A stretch of DNA of 64,000 nucleotides from Sphingomonas limnosediminicola (GCF_039537965.1 NZ_BAABBM010000001.1:2765501-2829500); one strand, 5' to 3'; numbered from the stretch's first letter, positions 44,258-52,373 are shown. The notes: generated by a model not told the origin, from the letters alone. Numbers and translations are program-made.

Positions 44258-45517
44258 TCAGGCGAGAAATCGACTAAGCTCGTTCCACAGTTCCGGCCAA
44301 CCCTCGTCCGTAATCTGCGGGAGGTGGTTTCTTCCCTCCAACGGCACGAACTCGGCACCTGGAATGCTTGACGCGATAAAGCGTCCTGCGTCGAACGACA
44401 CTACCTGATCGTCCTTGCTGTGCATGACCAGCGTCGGTGCCCGGATTTTCGCGAGCGACGCCGTCACATCGAAGTCGCCCAGCATCTCGATATAGCGGAG
44501 CGCCATGCTCGGGGTGGAGCTCTGCTCCTGAATCTTGTTCCACCAGTCCGTCTGCGCTCGTGTCGCGCCGGGGAAGTACTGGCTGGTGAATATTTTGCGC
44601 AAGCCAGGTGGCAGATTGCTGTCGCCAGATCTGGCGAGCACGCAAAGTGCCTCCCAGCTGTCTACGAAGTCGCGGTCTGGCGAAAATCGCCAACCGCGGG
44701 CGAACCCGTTGACGAGGACGAGCCTCTTGACCCGCTCGGGATAGCGTGCCGAAAATGCGATCGCTGTTGGACATCCCTGCGAGATCGCGAACAGGTCAAA
44801 TTGTACCAAGCCGGCCGCGTTCACGACAGCGACCAAGTCTTCAACGAGCAGATCGAATTTCAAATCGGTTATTTCGCGAGCCGACATTCCGGTGCCGCGT
44901 TGGTCGTAGCGAACGAGCGTGTTGCGGCTAGCTAACTCTTCGATCCAGTTGCGCCACAACGGGTTTTCCAGTTCATGTTCCAGATGGTTATTGCCGTTGG
45001 CCGCCTTCACCAACACGGGTCCATCGCCCAGCAGACCATAGGCAAGAGTCACACCGTCATCTGCACGCGCGAATGTGATGCGCTGACGGCCCCGCACTGG
45101 ACTCTTGCGTGTGACTTCCTTGTCCTTCGGAAGATCAATCGGCCCGAGCGACAGTTCCAATTCGTCTGGTAATCCACCGATTGGGCTCGCCAGCCAACGA
45201 GAAAGATCGATTGTGTGGAACTGGCGGAACCCGAGGGGCGGGGTCGTGCCATCAATAGTCAACGGGACGAGCTTTGCCGCTTCGATCGCTGAAGTGGCCT
45301 CGTCACGAACCCAAGGCGAGGTTTTAGACTGTGTCGACCACAGGACGATGACCTTCTCGCTTGAACCAAGCGCCTCCTCGATTTCGCGGCTGTATTCTGC
45401 TCCGCCCGTTATCCGGCGATCCCACCAGACCGAGTGACCCGCTTGCTCAAGCGCTTCAGCGAGAGCTTCGGCAACCGCCACGTCGCTTCGCGCGTAACTG
45501 ATGAAGATTGTCGCCAA
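44258..45517 (-). CDS. TIR domain fused to alpha/beta hydrolase
   Basis: 419 residues. Residues 1-130 are a TIR domain: FISYARSDVAVAEALAEALE (box 1), WWDRRITGG (BB loop), and SPWVRDE with Glu73 at the NADase catalytic position. Residues 145-419 are an alpha/beta hydrolase: YDQRGTGMS, nucleophile Ser246 in AISQG (Ala replaces the first Gly of G-x-S-x-G), acid at Asp369/Asp370, His398 in EGRNHLP. The hydrolase resembles those fused to bacterial cyclase or LuxR-type domains. TIR domains can scaffold signalling or cleave NAD+; which applies here is unknown. A second, paralogous TIR gene lies 0.8 kb away. Confidence 0.85.
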   Translation of the reverse strand: MATIFISYARSDVAVAEALAEALEQAGHSVWWDRRITGGAEYSREIEEALGSSEKVIVLWSTQSKTSPWVRDEATSAIEAAKLVPLTIDGTTPPLGFRQFHTIDLSRWLASPIGGLPDELELSLGPIDLPKDKEVTRKSPVRGRQRITFARADDGVTLAYGLLGDGPVLVKAANGNNHLEHELENPLWRNWIEELASRNTLVRYDQRGTGMSAREITDLKFDLLVEDLVAVVNAAGLVQFDLFAISQGCPTAIAFSARYPERVKRLVLVNGFARGWRFSPDRDFVDSWEALCVLARSGDSNLPPGLRKIFTSQYFPGATRAQTDWWNKIQEQSSTPSMALRYIEMLGDFDVTASLAKIRAPTLVMHSKDDQVVSFDAGRFIASSIPGAEFVPLEGRNHLPQITDEGWPELWNELSRFLA

Positions 45518-45561
45518 GGCTTTGCTCAGTATTTGAGATCGGCAGAAGCATCTCCCGTTTC

Positions 45562-45597
45562 GCTAATGTCTGCAATGGGTCGAAAGCCGCCACTAGC
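45562..45597. repeat. Dispersed palindromic repeat (copy 9)
   Basis: GCTAATGTCTGCAATGGGTC then GAAAGCCGCCACTAGC; outer GCTA/TAGC arms. Sits between the divergent TIR-hydrolase and GST genes. Confidence 0.75.
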
Positions 45598-45634
45598 TCA
45601 AGAGAGATTTTGAGTGGGCGGCTGACATGCTGCT

Positions 45635-46303
45635 ATGGTCAGCGGCATGGCCAATCTCGCCCAGCCCGTTCGACTTTTTGATAGCTTTGGGCTTGCGCCA
45701 CGAATGGTCCGCTTTTTCTTGCTTGAGAAGCACATCGATATCCCCAGGTACCAAATAGACCTTCTTCTCGGCGAGAATCGCGACGAGGAGTTCCTAAAGC
45801 TCAACCCGTCAGGACAAACCCCTGCTCTAGAGCTCGAGGACGGCACAATCCTGGCTGAAGCGCCTGCGATTTGCGAATATGTCGAAGAGGCCTGCCAAGA
45901 GCCCGTTCTAATCGGCGAAACCCCATTACAGCGCGCGATCACGCGCATGTGGTGGCGTAGAGTTGAGTTAAACATCTGCCAACCGATGATCATGGGGTAT
46001 TATTTCGGCGAAGGGCTCGAACTGTTCCGGACGCGCACTCGCTGCATCCCCCAAGCAGCCGAGGGGATGAAGGAGCGGGCGCGGGACGGCATGCGCTGGC
46101 TCAACGCGTTGCTTACCGATGAGTGGATCGTCGGCCCTCGCTTTTCAATCGCGGATATGTGCCTCTACGGTTACCTCGACGAACTTGCTGACAAGGGGCA
46201 ACCGTTGCCCGAAGATTGTACGAATGTCAGGCGCTGGTTTAAGGCCGTGAGCACTCGTTCAACCGCCGACCGGAGCGTGTGGAGATTGACCCGGTCAGCA
46301 TGA
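45635..46303 (+). CDS. Glutathione S-transferase family protein
   Basis: 222 residues. The N-terminal thioredoxin-like domain shows RLFDSFGLAPRMVRFFLLEK and the cis-Pro/GSH-binding region NPSGQTPALELEDGTILAEAPAICEY (in two parts, residues about 57-82). The all-helical C-terminal domain follows with FSIADMCLYGYLDEL, the conserved N-capping Asp. Substrate unknown. Start at 45635 or the in-frame ATG at 45647. It lies between the two TIR genes but is transcribed in the opposite direction. Confidence 0.85.
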   Translation: MVSGMANLAQPVRLFDSFGLAPRMVRFFLLEKHIDIPRYQIDLLLGENRDEEFLKLNPSGQTPALELEDGTILAEAPAICEYVEEACQEPVLIGETPLQRAITRMWWRRVELNICQPMIMGYYFGEGLELFRTRTRCIPQAAEGMKERARDGMRWLNALLTDEWIVGPRFSIADMCLYGYLDELADKGQPLPEDCTNVRRWFKAVSTRSTADRSVWRLTRSA

Positions 46304-46343
46304 AGCGGCGCTCTGCTGAGTACTACCGAACACAGACGTGCTG

Positions 46344-47432
46344 TTAGAGTCGGTTGGTAGATTCAATGGCCTCGATACACTTGCTCGCTCGGCCGAGCAT
46401 TGCCTGATAGGCGCGTGTGTCGTGTATCCGCTCCCACGCCGGGTCAGCCTGAAGAAGCGCCAAGTGAATACGGTTCTGCGCCGCCTCCACGAATGGTTCT
46501 ATCACATCTAAGGCTGCTTCCGGCTCTTCCAGGAACTGGACCAGGGTCGCCGCAAGATTATAGCGCATACGCAGATTTCCGGGATCGACGCTCAGCGCTT
46601 TCCGAATCCATTTTCTAGCGCGGTCCCGATGACCAAGTGCTGCCAAGCCCTTGGCCCCCGATGCGAAAGCCGCCCCATTGGAAGAAGCCGCTGCAATCGC
46701 CTGTTCAGCGCGCTCAACCGTGAGCGTTGCAGCACGATCCATACCATCATCATCTTTGATTGCCCGGTAACAAGAAACCAGCATCGCCGGGCTTTCGTGA
46801 TCGCTCTTTGAGTGCAACGCCGCCTTCTCATAGAACGCGATCGCTTCGACCGCTCTCCCTTGAACATAATGAAGGGAGCCGGCTTCCTTGTTCAGGTCGA
46901 TATTGTCAGGGTCCAGAACCAAGGCTGCCTGGATTTCTCGGACGGCACTCTTGAAGTCACCTCGCTCTTGGAGATTGCGCGCCTTTGCAACGATGGCGAC
47001 CGCAGACGACGTGCTCGCCTGCGGAAGATCGCGTGTGGCGGAAGGCGAGAGACCGGCATCACACTTGGCGGCAATCGACTTCAAGATGTTGTCTAACGCG
47101 TTTTCGAGACCATGATCCGTCGGAATGGTCTGGAATTGTCTGAAGCCTAGCGGTGGCTTGCAGTCGTCCAGCGAGACTGGCAGCAGCCGATCCGTGTCAC
47201 GACCTTCGGCGGCCTCGTCGAGAACCCACGCGGAAGCGATCGCGTCCTTCGACCAGAGAACGAGGACAACGTCGGCAGCTGTAAGGGCTTGCTCAATTTC
47301 GGCTGCAAATCTCGATCCTCCGCTGATGTGCTTATCCCACCAGACGTCGTGATCGCGTTCACTCAGCGAAGCAGAGATCACCTTCGCGGCGTCTGCGTCC
47401 TTACGCGAGTAACTGAGGAAGATTCGCGCCAC
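46344..47432 (-). CDS. TIR domain protein with TPR repeats
   Basis: About 362 residues from the GTG at 47432 (the frame opens at 47498). The TIR domain (ARIFLSYSRKDADAAKVISA, WWDKHISGG, SAWVLDE) aligns without gaps to that of the TIR-hydrolase through Glu73, and both share PPLGFRQFQTI/PPLGFRQFHTI, so they are paralogues. A linker of about 40 residues leads to TPR-like helical repeats (LQERGDFKSAVREIQAALVL, YVQGRAVEAIAFYEKAALH, ALGHRDRARKWIRKALSVDP). TIR-TPR proteins may act as scaffolds or sensors; function unknown. Confidence 0.8.
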   Translation of the reverse strand: MARIFLSYSRKDADAAKVISASLSERDHDVWWDKHISGGSRFAAEIEQALTAADVVLVLWSKDAIASAWVLDEAAEGRDTDRLLPVSLDDCKPPLGFRQFQTIPTDHGLENALDNILKSIAAKCDAGLSPSATRDLPQASTSSAVAIVAKARNLQERGDFKSAVREIQAALVLDPDNIDLNKEAGSLHYVQGRAVEAIAFYEKAALHSKSDHESPAMLVSCYRAIKDDDGMDRAATLTVERAEQAIAAASSNGAAFASGAKGLAALGHRDRARKWIRKALSVDPGNLRMRYNLAATLVQFLEEPEAALDVIEPFVEAAQNRIHLALLQADPAWERIHDTRAYQAMLGRASKCIEAIESTNRL

Positions 47433-47507
47433 AGCTGCTCGCCGCTTAGGGCTTTGGCGGGTTAGACGGTCGGTACAACATGGCGGAGAATTTCGCACTC
47501 GAGGCCG

Positions 47508-47561
47508 ATGTCCGCAATGGGTCGAAAGTCGCCGCGGCAGGTCGGGATGGAAAGCTACCCT
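47508..47561. repeat. Dispersed palindromic repeat (copy 10, double)
   Basis: ATGTCCGCAATGGGTCGAAA with GTCGCC, then GGCAGGTCGGGATGGAAAGC. Lies between the divergent TIR-TPR and YdeI-like genes. Confidence 0.7.
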
Positions 47562-47606
47562 TGGAACTGACGTGGTTGCGAGAACTGATGTGTCGGCTAT
47601 GCCACT

Positions 47607-48194
47607 TTGGTGACTGAGCAGCGCGGCGGTTTACCTGTTCTTGCTTTCCGCGATGGAGAGAGTTTCGAAGAGTGGCTGGATCAGCAACCTGCGGATGCCG
47701 CCGGGGCATGGGTGAAGCTCCCGAAGCAGTCGGCTAGCACACCTGGCATGACAAAAGCTGAAGCGATCGACGCGGCACTTTGTCATGGGTGGATCGACGG
47801 CCAGCTCGACAAATATGACGACCAATATTGGCTCGTCCGTTTCACCCCCAGAAAAGCTCGCAGCAAATGGTCGCAGGTGAACAAGAAGCGGGCGACTGAG
47901 CTGATTGCCGAAGGCCGGATGCGAAGATCAGGCGCTGCACAAATCGAGGCCGCAAGGAGAGACGGCAGGTGGGACGCCGCCTACGCGCCTGCAAGTTCCG
48001 CGAAAGTCCCGGCTGATCTTCAGGATGCACTCGACGCCAATCCGCAGGCGGCGAAGTTCTTCGCAACGTTGAAGGGGACGAACCGGTACGCGATCCTCTA
48101 CCGCATCGGCTCGGTCAAACGGCCGGAGACGCGCGCCAGGAAGATCGCCGAATATGTCTCCATGCTGGAGCGCGGCGAGACCATTCACGGTTGA
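47607..48194 (+). CDS. YdeI/OmpD-associated family protein
   Basis: 195 residues; start at TTG 47607 or GTG 47610. The family core is seen in SFEEWLDQQPADAAGAWVKL, EAIDAALCHGWIDGQ, YWLVRFTPRKARSKWSQVN and NRYAILYRIGSVKRPETRARK. Proteins of this group are linked by annotation to bacteriocin or polymyxin tolerance, but the biochemical role is not known. A dispersed repeat precedes it and another follows. Confidence 0.85.
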   Translation: MVTEQRGGLPVLAFRDGESFEEWLDQQPADAAGAWVKLPKQSASTPGMTKAEAIDAALCHGWIDGQLDKYDDQYWLVRFTPRKARSKWSQVNKKRATELIAEGRMRRSGAAQIEAARRDGRWDAAYAPASSAKVPADLQDALDANPQAAKFFATLKGTNRYAILYRIGSVKRPETRARKIAEYVSMLERGETIHG

Positions 48195-48217
48195 AGTTAC
48201 GACTTCGGAGACCTGCA

Positions 48218-48250
48218 AATGTCTGCCATCGGCGCAAAGCAGACACTAGC
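48218..48250. repeat. Dispersed palindromic repeat (copy 11, variant stem)
   Basis: TGTCTGC (48220-48226) and GCAGACA (48239-48245) form a perfect 7-bp stem around CATCGGCGCAAA. Compared with GTCCG/CGGAC copies both arms changed together. Confidence 0.75.
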
Positions 48251-48306
48251 TTCCAGCGCGAGATGCGCCCAACTGTAGCAGCCGCCTTCGCGGCCGGAGG
48301 TGGGAC

Positions 48307-48807
48307 ATGAACGTCTTGCGATGTCATCGGTTTGCGTGGGCGGTTTCGGCAACAATAATCTTTACGCAGCCGTCACTGGCCGCAATTCCAGCCCCCGCGG
48401 ATCAGACCGTCGATGAGCGGGCGGTCTTGGCGGCAGACGCGCAGCAGCGGCTGGCTGTGGCATCAAAGGACATTGTTGCGATTGGCAGGATCTCAGATCC
48501 GCATTTGCGCGTGAACGCACCCAATAACCGCATTCTGACGCGAGAAGACTTGATGAGAATGGTTGCGTCGGGCGAAATCCGAAACGAGGTGTTCGAGCGC
48601 ACTCCCGAGGATGTGGTCATCACAGGCGATGTCGGTGTGGTGATGGGCCACGAGGTGGTCGTCGCAGGCGCGGCGAGCGAGCAGGCCCGCATGTATGGTC
48701 GCAAGACCCTGAACCGACGCTACACCAACGTTTACATTCGTACTGGCGAAGGTTGGCGGCATCTCGCCCGGCACGCCAACATCATGGTGAGTGTACCTTC
48801 ACAGTGA
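48307..48807 (+). CDS. Exported NTF2-like (SnoaL/DUF4440) protein
   Basis: 166 residues with a signal peptide ending SLAAIP. The mature domain has the helix-sheet order of NTF2-like proteins: DERAVLAADAQQRLAVASKD, ISDPHLRVNAPNNRILTRED, and the closing sheet TLNRRYTNVYIRTGEGWRHLARHANIM. DUF4440-type exported proteins are common in sphingomonads and of unknown function. AGGTGGGAC precedes the ATG. Confidence 0.75.
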   Translation: MNVLRCHRFAWAVSATIIFTQPSLAAIPAPADQTVDERAVLAADAQQRLAVASKDIVAIGRISDPHLRVNAPNNRILTREDLMRMVASGEIRNEVFERTPEDVVITGDVGVVMGHEVVVAGAASEQARMYGRKTLNRRYTNVYIRTGEGWRHLARHANIMVSVPSQ

Positions 48808-48986
48808 TGTCCGCTTGGGTGGAACTCAGAATGGCAATTGAGCACATAGTCGAACTTGTTGCGGACCACGTACTGGACTGACCCGCAAAGGCACTTACCT
48901 CGTAGCTGTTTGGCACGAGGTCACGTTACCCGTGCCGGCGATGTCTGAAATGGCTGGTACGCGGACATCAACGTTGCCGGGAGCAC
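48808..48986. other. Gap with degenerate repeat copies
   Basis: Contains a decayed copy beginning ATGTCCGCTTGGGTGGAACT at 48808 and a clean copy (next entry). No gene is seen. Confidence 0.4.
48940..48969. repeat. Dispersed palindromic repeat (copy 12)
   Basis: GATGTCTG (48940-48947) and CGGACATC (48962-48969) flank AAATGGCTGGTACG; one G-T mismatch in the arms. Confidence 0.7.
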
Positions 48987-49085
48987 TTAGCCTCGCAGCC
49001 AAGCTCGGGCATAAATTGCAGCCCCAACGAAGAAAGGGACGGCAAGAAGTAGTAACGGCCACACGGTGGTAAGTTGCATGGGCAT
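48987..49085 (-). CDS. Putative 32-residue single-helix membrane peptide
   Basis: MPMQLTTVWPLLLLAVPFFV continues to a GAAIYARAWLRG ending: one transmembrane helix with a basic tail. GAGG lies five bases before the ATG. The frame stays open upstream to a GTG at 49127, which would add a charged amphipathic N-terminus of 14 residues. Not a family I recognise; support is the ribosome-binding site and membrane-like composition only. Confidence 0.4.
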   Translation of the reverse strand: MPMQLTTVWPLLLLAVPFFVGAAIYARAWLRG

Positions 49086-49354
49086 CAAGGCCTCGATTTC
49101 GGCACGAACCCTATCTCGCTGCCTCACGACAGTGCATTGGGTATTGTACGTAACTGAGGCGCGAAAGCAGTTTCAGTCTGAAGCTAGATTTTCCGGAGGT
49201 CCGCAATCGGAAATCGTCGAGGCGCCGATTTAGGCACTACTCCGTATTTCGCCATCGGATCTGAGTGTTATACGCGAAACCATCGCCGTGCCGAGCATCA
49301 GCGCGACGGCGACTGAGAGACATACGAGAGCTCCCGCTGTGACGGAGCTTCATT
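49086..49354. other. Intergenic region, no other gene seen
   Basis: A short GGTCCGCAATCGGAAATC segment near 49198 resembles a decayed repeat core. The promoter of the 70-residue gene at 49355 should lie here. Confidence 0.3.
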
Positions 49355-49567
49355 ATGTCCGCGCCAGACCATCACAAGATTATGCATGAGATCGTCACCC
49401 ACTTCGAGACGCTTGCGGCAACGATTGAGCATGCAATTGTAGCCTTTGCTGACGACGAAAGGGGCATCGTCAACCTTGCTGCGTTGCAGCGGGCAAAAGA
49501 TGCTGCTCACAGCGGCGCCCAACAGGCCCGCAACGCAACTTCAGTAATGAGAAGGGCACTCGACTGA
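49355..49567 (+). CDS. Small helical protein, 70 residues
   Basis: Unrecognised. GGAG precedes the ATG at about nine bases. The product is amphipathic and helical (HKIMHEIVTHFETLAATIEH, NLAALQRAKDAAHSGAQQAR) with no signal or membrane segment. It lies at the right border of the repeat-rich accessory region. Confidence 0.5.
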   Translation: MSAPDHHKIMHEIVTHFETLAATIEHAIVAFADDERGIVNLAALQRAKDAAHSGAQQARNATSVMRRALD

Positions 49568-49681
49568 ATGCTGGAAGCCGGGGCTAGGGCCGTCGTTGAA
49601 TGTTCCTCGCGGGCGTCGCCCTGGCCGTTTTGGCAGTGACTGTCGCTGTCCTCTAGCCTTCGCTCACCCCGCTTGAGGCGA

Positions 49682-49745
49682 GATGTGGCTTCGGGTCGAA
49701 AGTCGCCCTCGCTAGCGGCAGGAATGGGTCGAAACCTGCCACAAG
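49682..49745. repeat. Dispersed palindromic repeat (copy 13, double)
   Basis: TTCGGGTCGAAAGTCGCC then GCTAGC and GGCAGG (49717-49722) with CCTGCC (49735-49740) around AATGGGTCGAAA. The last clear copy of the family in the window. Confidence 0.75.
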
Positions 49746-49776
49746 CGGATCGTCAGCTAACGGCCAATCTGAGACG

Positions 49777-50030
49777 TCGCGATCCTCGCGTCGCGCTTGT
49801 CCCCACGCCTCGCCCGCGTGCTTTTCTTGTCCGTCTTCACTCACCGTGTTGCCCTCTGCGTTGAGAGAAGGCCGCGATTCACTCGAATTCACTCAAGCTC
49901 GGCAATGTCGCGCGGCGCTCAGCCCCGCGCCTCGCCCGCGCGCTTTTCGTACCGGTTTTTAGTCACCTTCTCCCCCTCTGCGTTACGAGAGGAGAGCCCG
50001 TCATTCGATTTCAGTCACCTAGACGGGGTC
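49777..50030. repeat. GC-rich ~130-bp tandem repeat, first pair
   Basis: Two diverged units starting near 49777 and 49908. Each has a GC block (CCCCGCGCCTCGCCCGCG or close), then CTTTTC, a T-rich stretch, CCCTCTGCGTT, GAGAG and a short TCACT/TCACC segment. The GC block can fold on itself (CGCGCGGCGC against GCCCCGCGC). A second pair lies at 50351. Open frames across these units are repeat artefacts. No gene lies between 49568 and 50062. Confidence 0.6.
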
Positions 50031-50062
50031 TCCAGGAGTTCGTTCGAGCACCAGAGCAGACT

Positions 50063-50272
50063 TTAGGCTGGACGATCGGCTAGCTCGTTTTCGAGTTCTG
50101 CGATCAGGGCTCCGATCGGTTCAGTTGACCCATTTGCAAGCTCCTGACGGGCGTGATTGAGAAGATCCTTCCAATGGCCAAGTGTATCGCCGTGGATGGG
50201 GTGGCCCCTTAAACGCCGAGCGCTCTGGACCGCTGACGCAAGATTGTTTGCAATGCTTCCATGAATTTCCAT
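50063..50272 (-). CDS. Small hydrophilic protein, 69 residues
   Basis: Unrecognised. The sequence (SAVQSARRLRGHPIHGDTLG, WKDLLNHARQELANGSTEPI, GALIAELENELADRP) looks like a real folded helical protein. No Shine-Dalgarno is visible before the ATG, so translation is uncertain. It sits between the two pairs of GC-rich repeats. Confidence 0.45.
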   Translation of the reverse strand: MEIHGSIANNLASAVQSARRLRGHPIHGDTLGHWKDLLNHARQELANGSTEPIGALIAELENELADRPA

Positions 50273-50350
50273 CCGGAGGATTTAGTGGAGTTTCCGGCGA
50301 AGAGCACTTGCTCAGCTTAAATGACAGCACTCGCGCTCTGGAAAAGTGGG

Positions 50351-50595
50351 CGCGCGGCGCTTGGCCCCGCGCCTCGCCCGCGTGCTTTTCCTATCGGTTT
50401 TGACGCAAGTAGTTTCCCTCTGACACAAGAGAGAAGGGTCGCTGACGCGTTTTGATGCACCTGGCGCATCGCCAAACGGCGTCGCGCGGCGCTTGGCCCC
50501 GCGCCTCGCCCGCGTGCTTTTCGTGTCGGTTTTGATGCACCTCACTGCCCTCTGGCGCCCGAGAGGAAGGCGATTGACGCACTTTGATGCACCTG
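50351..50595. repeat. GC-rich ~130-bp tandem repeat, second pair
   Basis: Units starting near 50351 and 50483, closer to each other than to the first pair: CGCGCGGCGCTTGGCCCCGC, GCCTCGCCCGCGTGCTTTTC, GGTTTTGA, CCCTCTG, GAGAG, then TTTGATGCACCTGG. In the minus-strand frames they give repeated KSTRARRGAKRRA peptides, which I regard as non-coding. From 50596 to 50784 I see nothing further. Confidence 0.6.
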
Positions 50596-50784
50596 GAGGG
50601 AGTTCGAAGTGTTCGCTCTCGCGTCCGAGACAGCCAAGCGAGCGTTAGACCATTCTGGACAAGCGTGTGTCAGGGATTAGCGGGTACCCATGGGGGAACC
50701 ACGCACGCATCCGATCAGAGGGCTACTCTCGGGTAAGAAGCCTAGGCACAGGTCGTGAACTGGCGGGGACACAGATCTGCCCCC

Positions 50785-51415
50785 TTATGCCTTTGGGTGA
50801 GCGGTCGGCAGCGTTAGCGTCTCGCTTGCTCCCGTACCCCTGTCTCGAACTATGAGTTGGAACCTGTAGCCTTCCTGTAGTCCGTCATCGCCGATCTTGT
50901 CTCTTAATGTCGGGTCGATCGGACCCTTGATCACGTAGGCAAGATGGCCCGTCGTATGGCCGCCTGCGGCTAGGCGTATTGGGGACAGGAGCCAACAACG
51001 TGAAGTCACGTGGTGTCAGCTCCCAACTTCGGGGACCGTCCCTTAGCATCAGCATGAGCGGCGGCCGGGGAAGGGCCGGAAGCTGCACAGGCTTGGGCTG
51101 GTAGCGGGCTTCGACACGTTCAACAGCAAAGCACGCCAAGGTTAGCCCTAAAGCTGCGCCCACTTTCGTACGCGAGGGCCAGCGTGCGGCAGGCGCCGAT
51201 CTAAATATAAACAGCAGACCGACTACCCATGCCGCCACTAGAAGCAGCCTTGCGACCGTCAACGTGTTAAGGCCCGCCGCCGCGAGTGACGACAGTAACG
51301 CCGCTGATGCCAGCCCGATGGCCAAGGCCGTAGTGCCGTCGGCCCACGGCCTAAGCCCCACTAGCTCACGATCTGGGCGACGTTGCTTTCTGCGCGGCGG
51401 CTTGGTTGTAGACAA
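50785..51415 (-). pseudogene. Membrane protein gene broken by one-base frameshift
   Basis: Two overlapping frames make one protein. The upstream part (TTG at 51415) has three hydrophobic segments (LAIGLASAALLSSLAAAGL, ARLLLVAAWVVGLLFIF, KVGAALGLTLACFAVERV) and runs to LTPRDFTLLAPVP. The downstream frame continues IRLAAGGHTTGHLAYVIKGP to the stop at 50785. Removing one G from the run of four at 50981-50984 joins them smoothly. This is either a recent mutation or a sequencing error. The intact product would be about 209 residues, with a soluble C-terminal domain. Family not recognised. Confidence 0.6.
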
Positions 51416-51524
51416 TACGCGCTACCCCCCTCAGTGCGTCCCAATAATGGGACCTGCTTTGACTAGCGTAGTCTAATGCTTAATGTGAACTTTGTGCCGA
51501 TCAGGGGGGAGGGATGGGTGAGTT

Positions 51525-52373
51525 ATGCCCAAGTCCATTACGGTGCGCTTTTTCGAGATAGGTAAGCTTACCCAGCACGGTGCTTCGCTCCGGCAAGCTC
51601 TTCAAGAAATCTACGATAGCGGACCACCCGGCGACCGGGAGGTGAAGTTATCCGAGAGCTTCTCTTGTCGGCTGGAACGGCTTCATACCACTGCTGGCTT
51701 CGTGTCGGGCGAAATGTTGCGCGTACGGACTACGGATTTCCCGTGCGAGGTCTTGCCTCAAGGTACTCGGAGATTGGGGGTCGATGGCCCCATAGGGGAT
51801 GGCGTAGCGTTCAGGTTCCGGGAAGCCGACAGTCGCCTTGCAATCCAGTACGACCCTCGGGTTGTGTCTCCTGGCCGGATGTTTGACTACATCGCCCAGT
51901 GGCACCGCACGCCGCTGTTTGAGTTCACTCCAACGATGGACGATGATGCAATCGCACGGTTCCGCGCGCAGCCGTTGCGCAAGGTAAAGATCAAGCTGGC
52001 GACCCCAAGGAACCTAGCGGCTATCGAGGACGCAGCTGCTCCAGCCGCCCTAGCCCTGCGCGACTTAGGCGAAGACTACGAGGCCCCCGTTGTCACTCTC
52101 GAACTGAGCATGGGTCATGCGAAAGGCCATCTAGCAGATGGGGCTAAGCAGATGACCGAAGGCTTCCTGCGGATGCTCGGCCAAGGCGCTGACGTTAGGG
52201 GTATCGTGGTTACGCCAGATGCCGGGGAGGGCATAGATAATGAGGACATAAATCTGCTAGATCAGCTGCTCTCTGATAAAGACGAGATAGCCTCCCCACC
52301 TAACGACCCAGACGCTATCTATGAGGCTTGCGCTAGGCACGTTGAGCGTGTGCTTGCACGACACCAACAATGA
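51525..52373 (+). CDS. Soluble protein of unrecognised family, paired with 4-TM protein
   Basis: 282 residues, no signal or membrane segment. It begins KSITVRFFEIGKLTQ, and has an N-terminal alpha/beta region to about residue 150 (GFVSGEMLRVRTTDFPCEVL, PGRMFDYIAQWHRTPLFEFT) and a second region with KVKIKLATPRNLAAIED and VTLELSMGHAKGHL. I cannot assign a family with confidence. The stop overlaps the next start (ATGA), so the two are coupled. Codon use is looser than in flanking genes (frequent CTA, AGG, ATA), suggesting recent acquisition. The two-gene layout recalls membrane-plus-soluble phage-defence pairs. Confidence 0.6.
   Translation: MPKSITVRFFEIGKLTQHGASLRQALQEIYDSGPPGDREVKLSESFSCRLERLHTTAGFVSGEMLRVRTTDFPCEVLPQGTRRLGVDGPIGDGVAFRFREADSRLAIQYDPRVVSPGRMFDYIAQWHRTPLFEFTPTMDDDAIARFRAQPLRKVKIKLATPRNLAAIEDAAAPAALALRDLGEDYEAPVVTLELSMGHAKGHLADGAKQMTEGFLRMLGQGADVRGIVVTPDAGEGIDNEDINLLDQLLSDKDEIASPPNDPDAIYEACARHVERVLARHQQ

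Noticed and set aside
49594..49647. Hydrophobic 16-17 codon peptide (MFLAGVALAVLAVTVAVL)
   Set aside because: No ribosome-binding site, sits next to repeat DNA; too short to support.
50312..50582. Two minus-strand frames with repeated KSTRARRGAKRRA peptides
   Set aside because: They exist because the GC-rich 130-bp DNA repeat is read in two frames; no start signal or conserved protein is seen.
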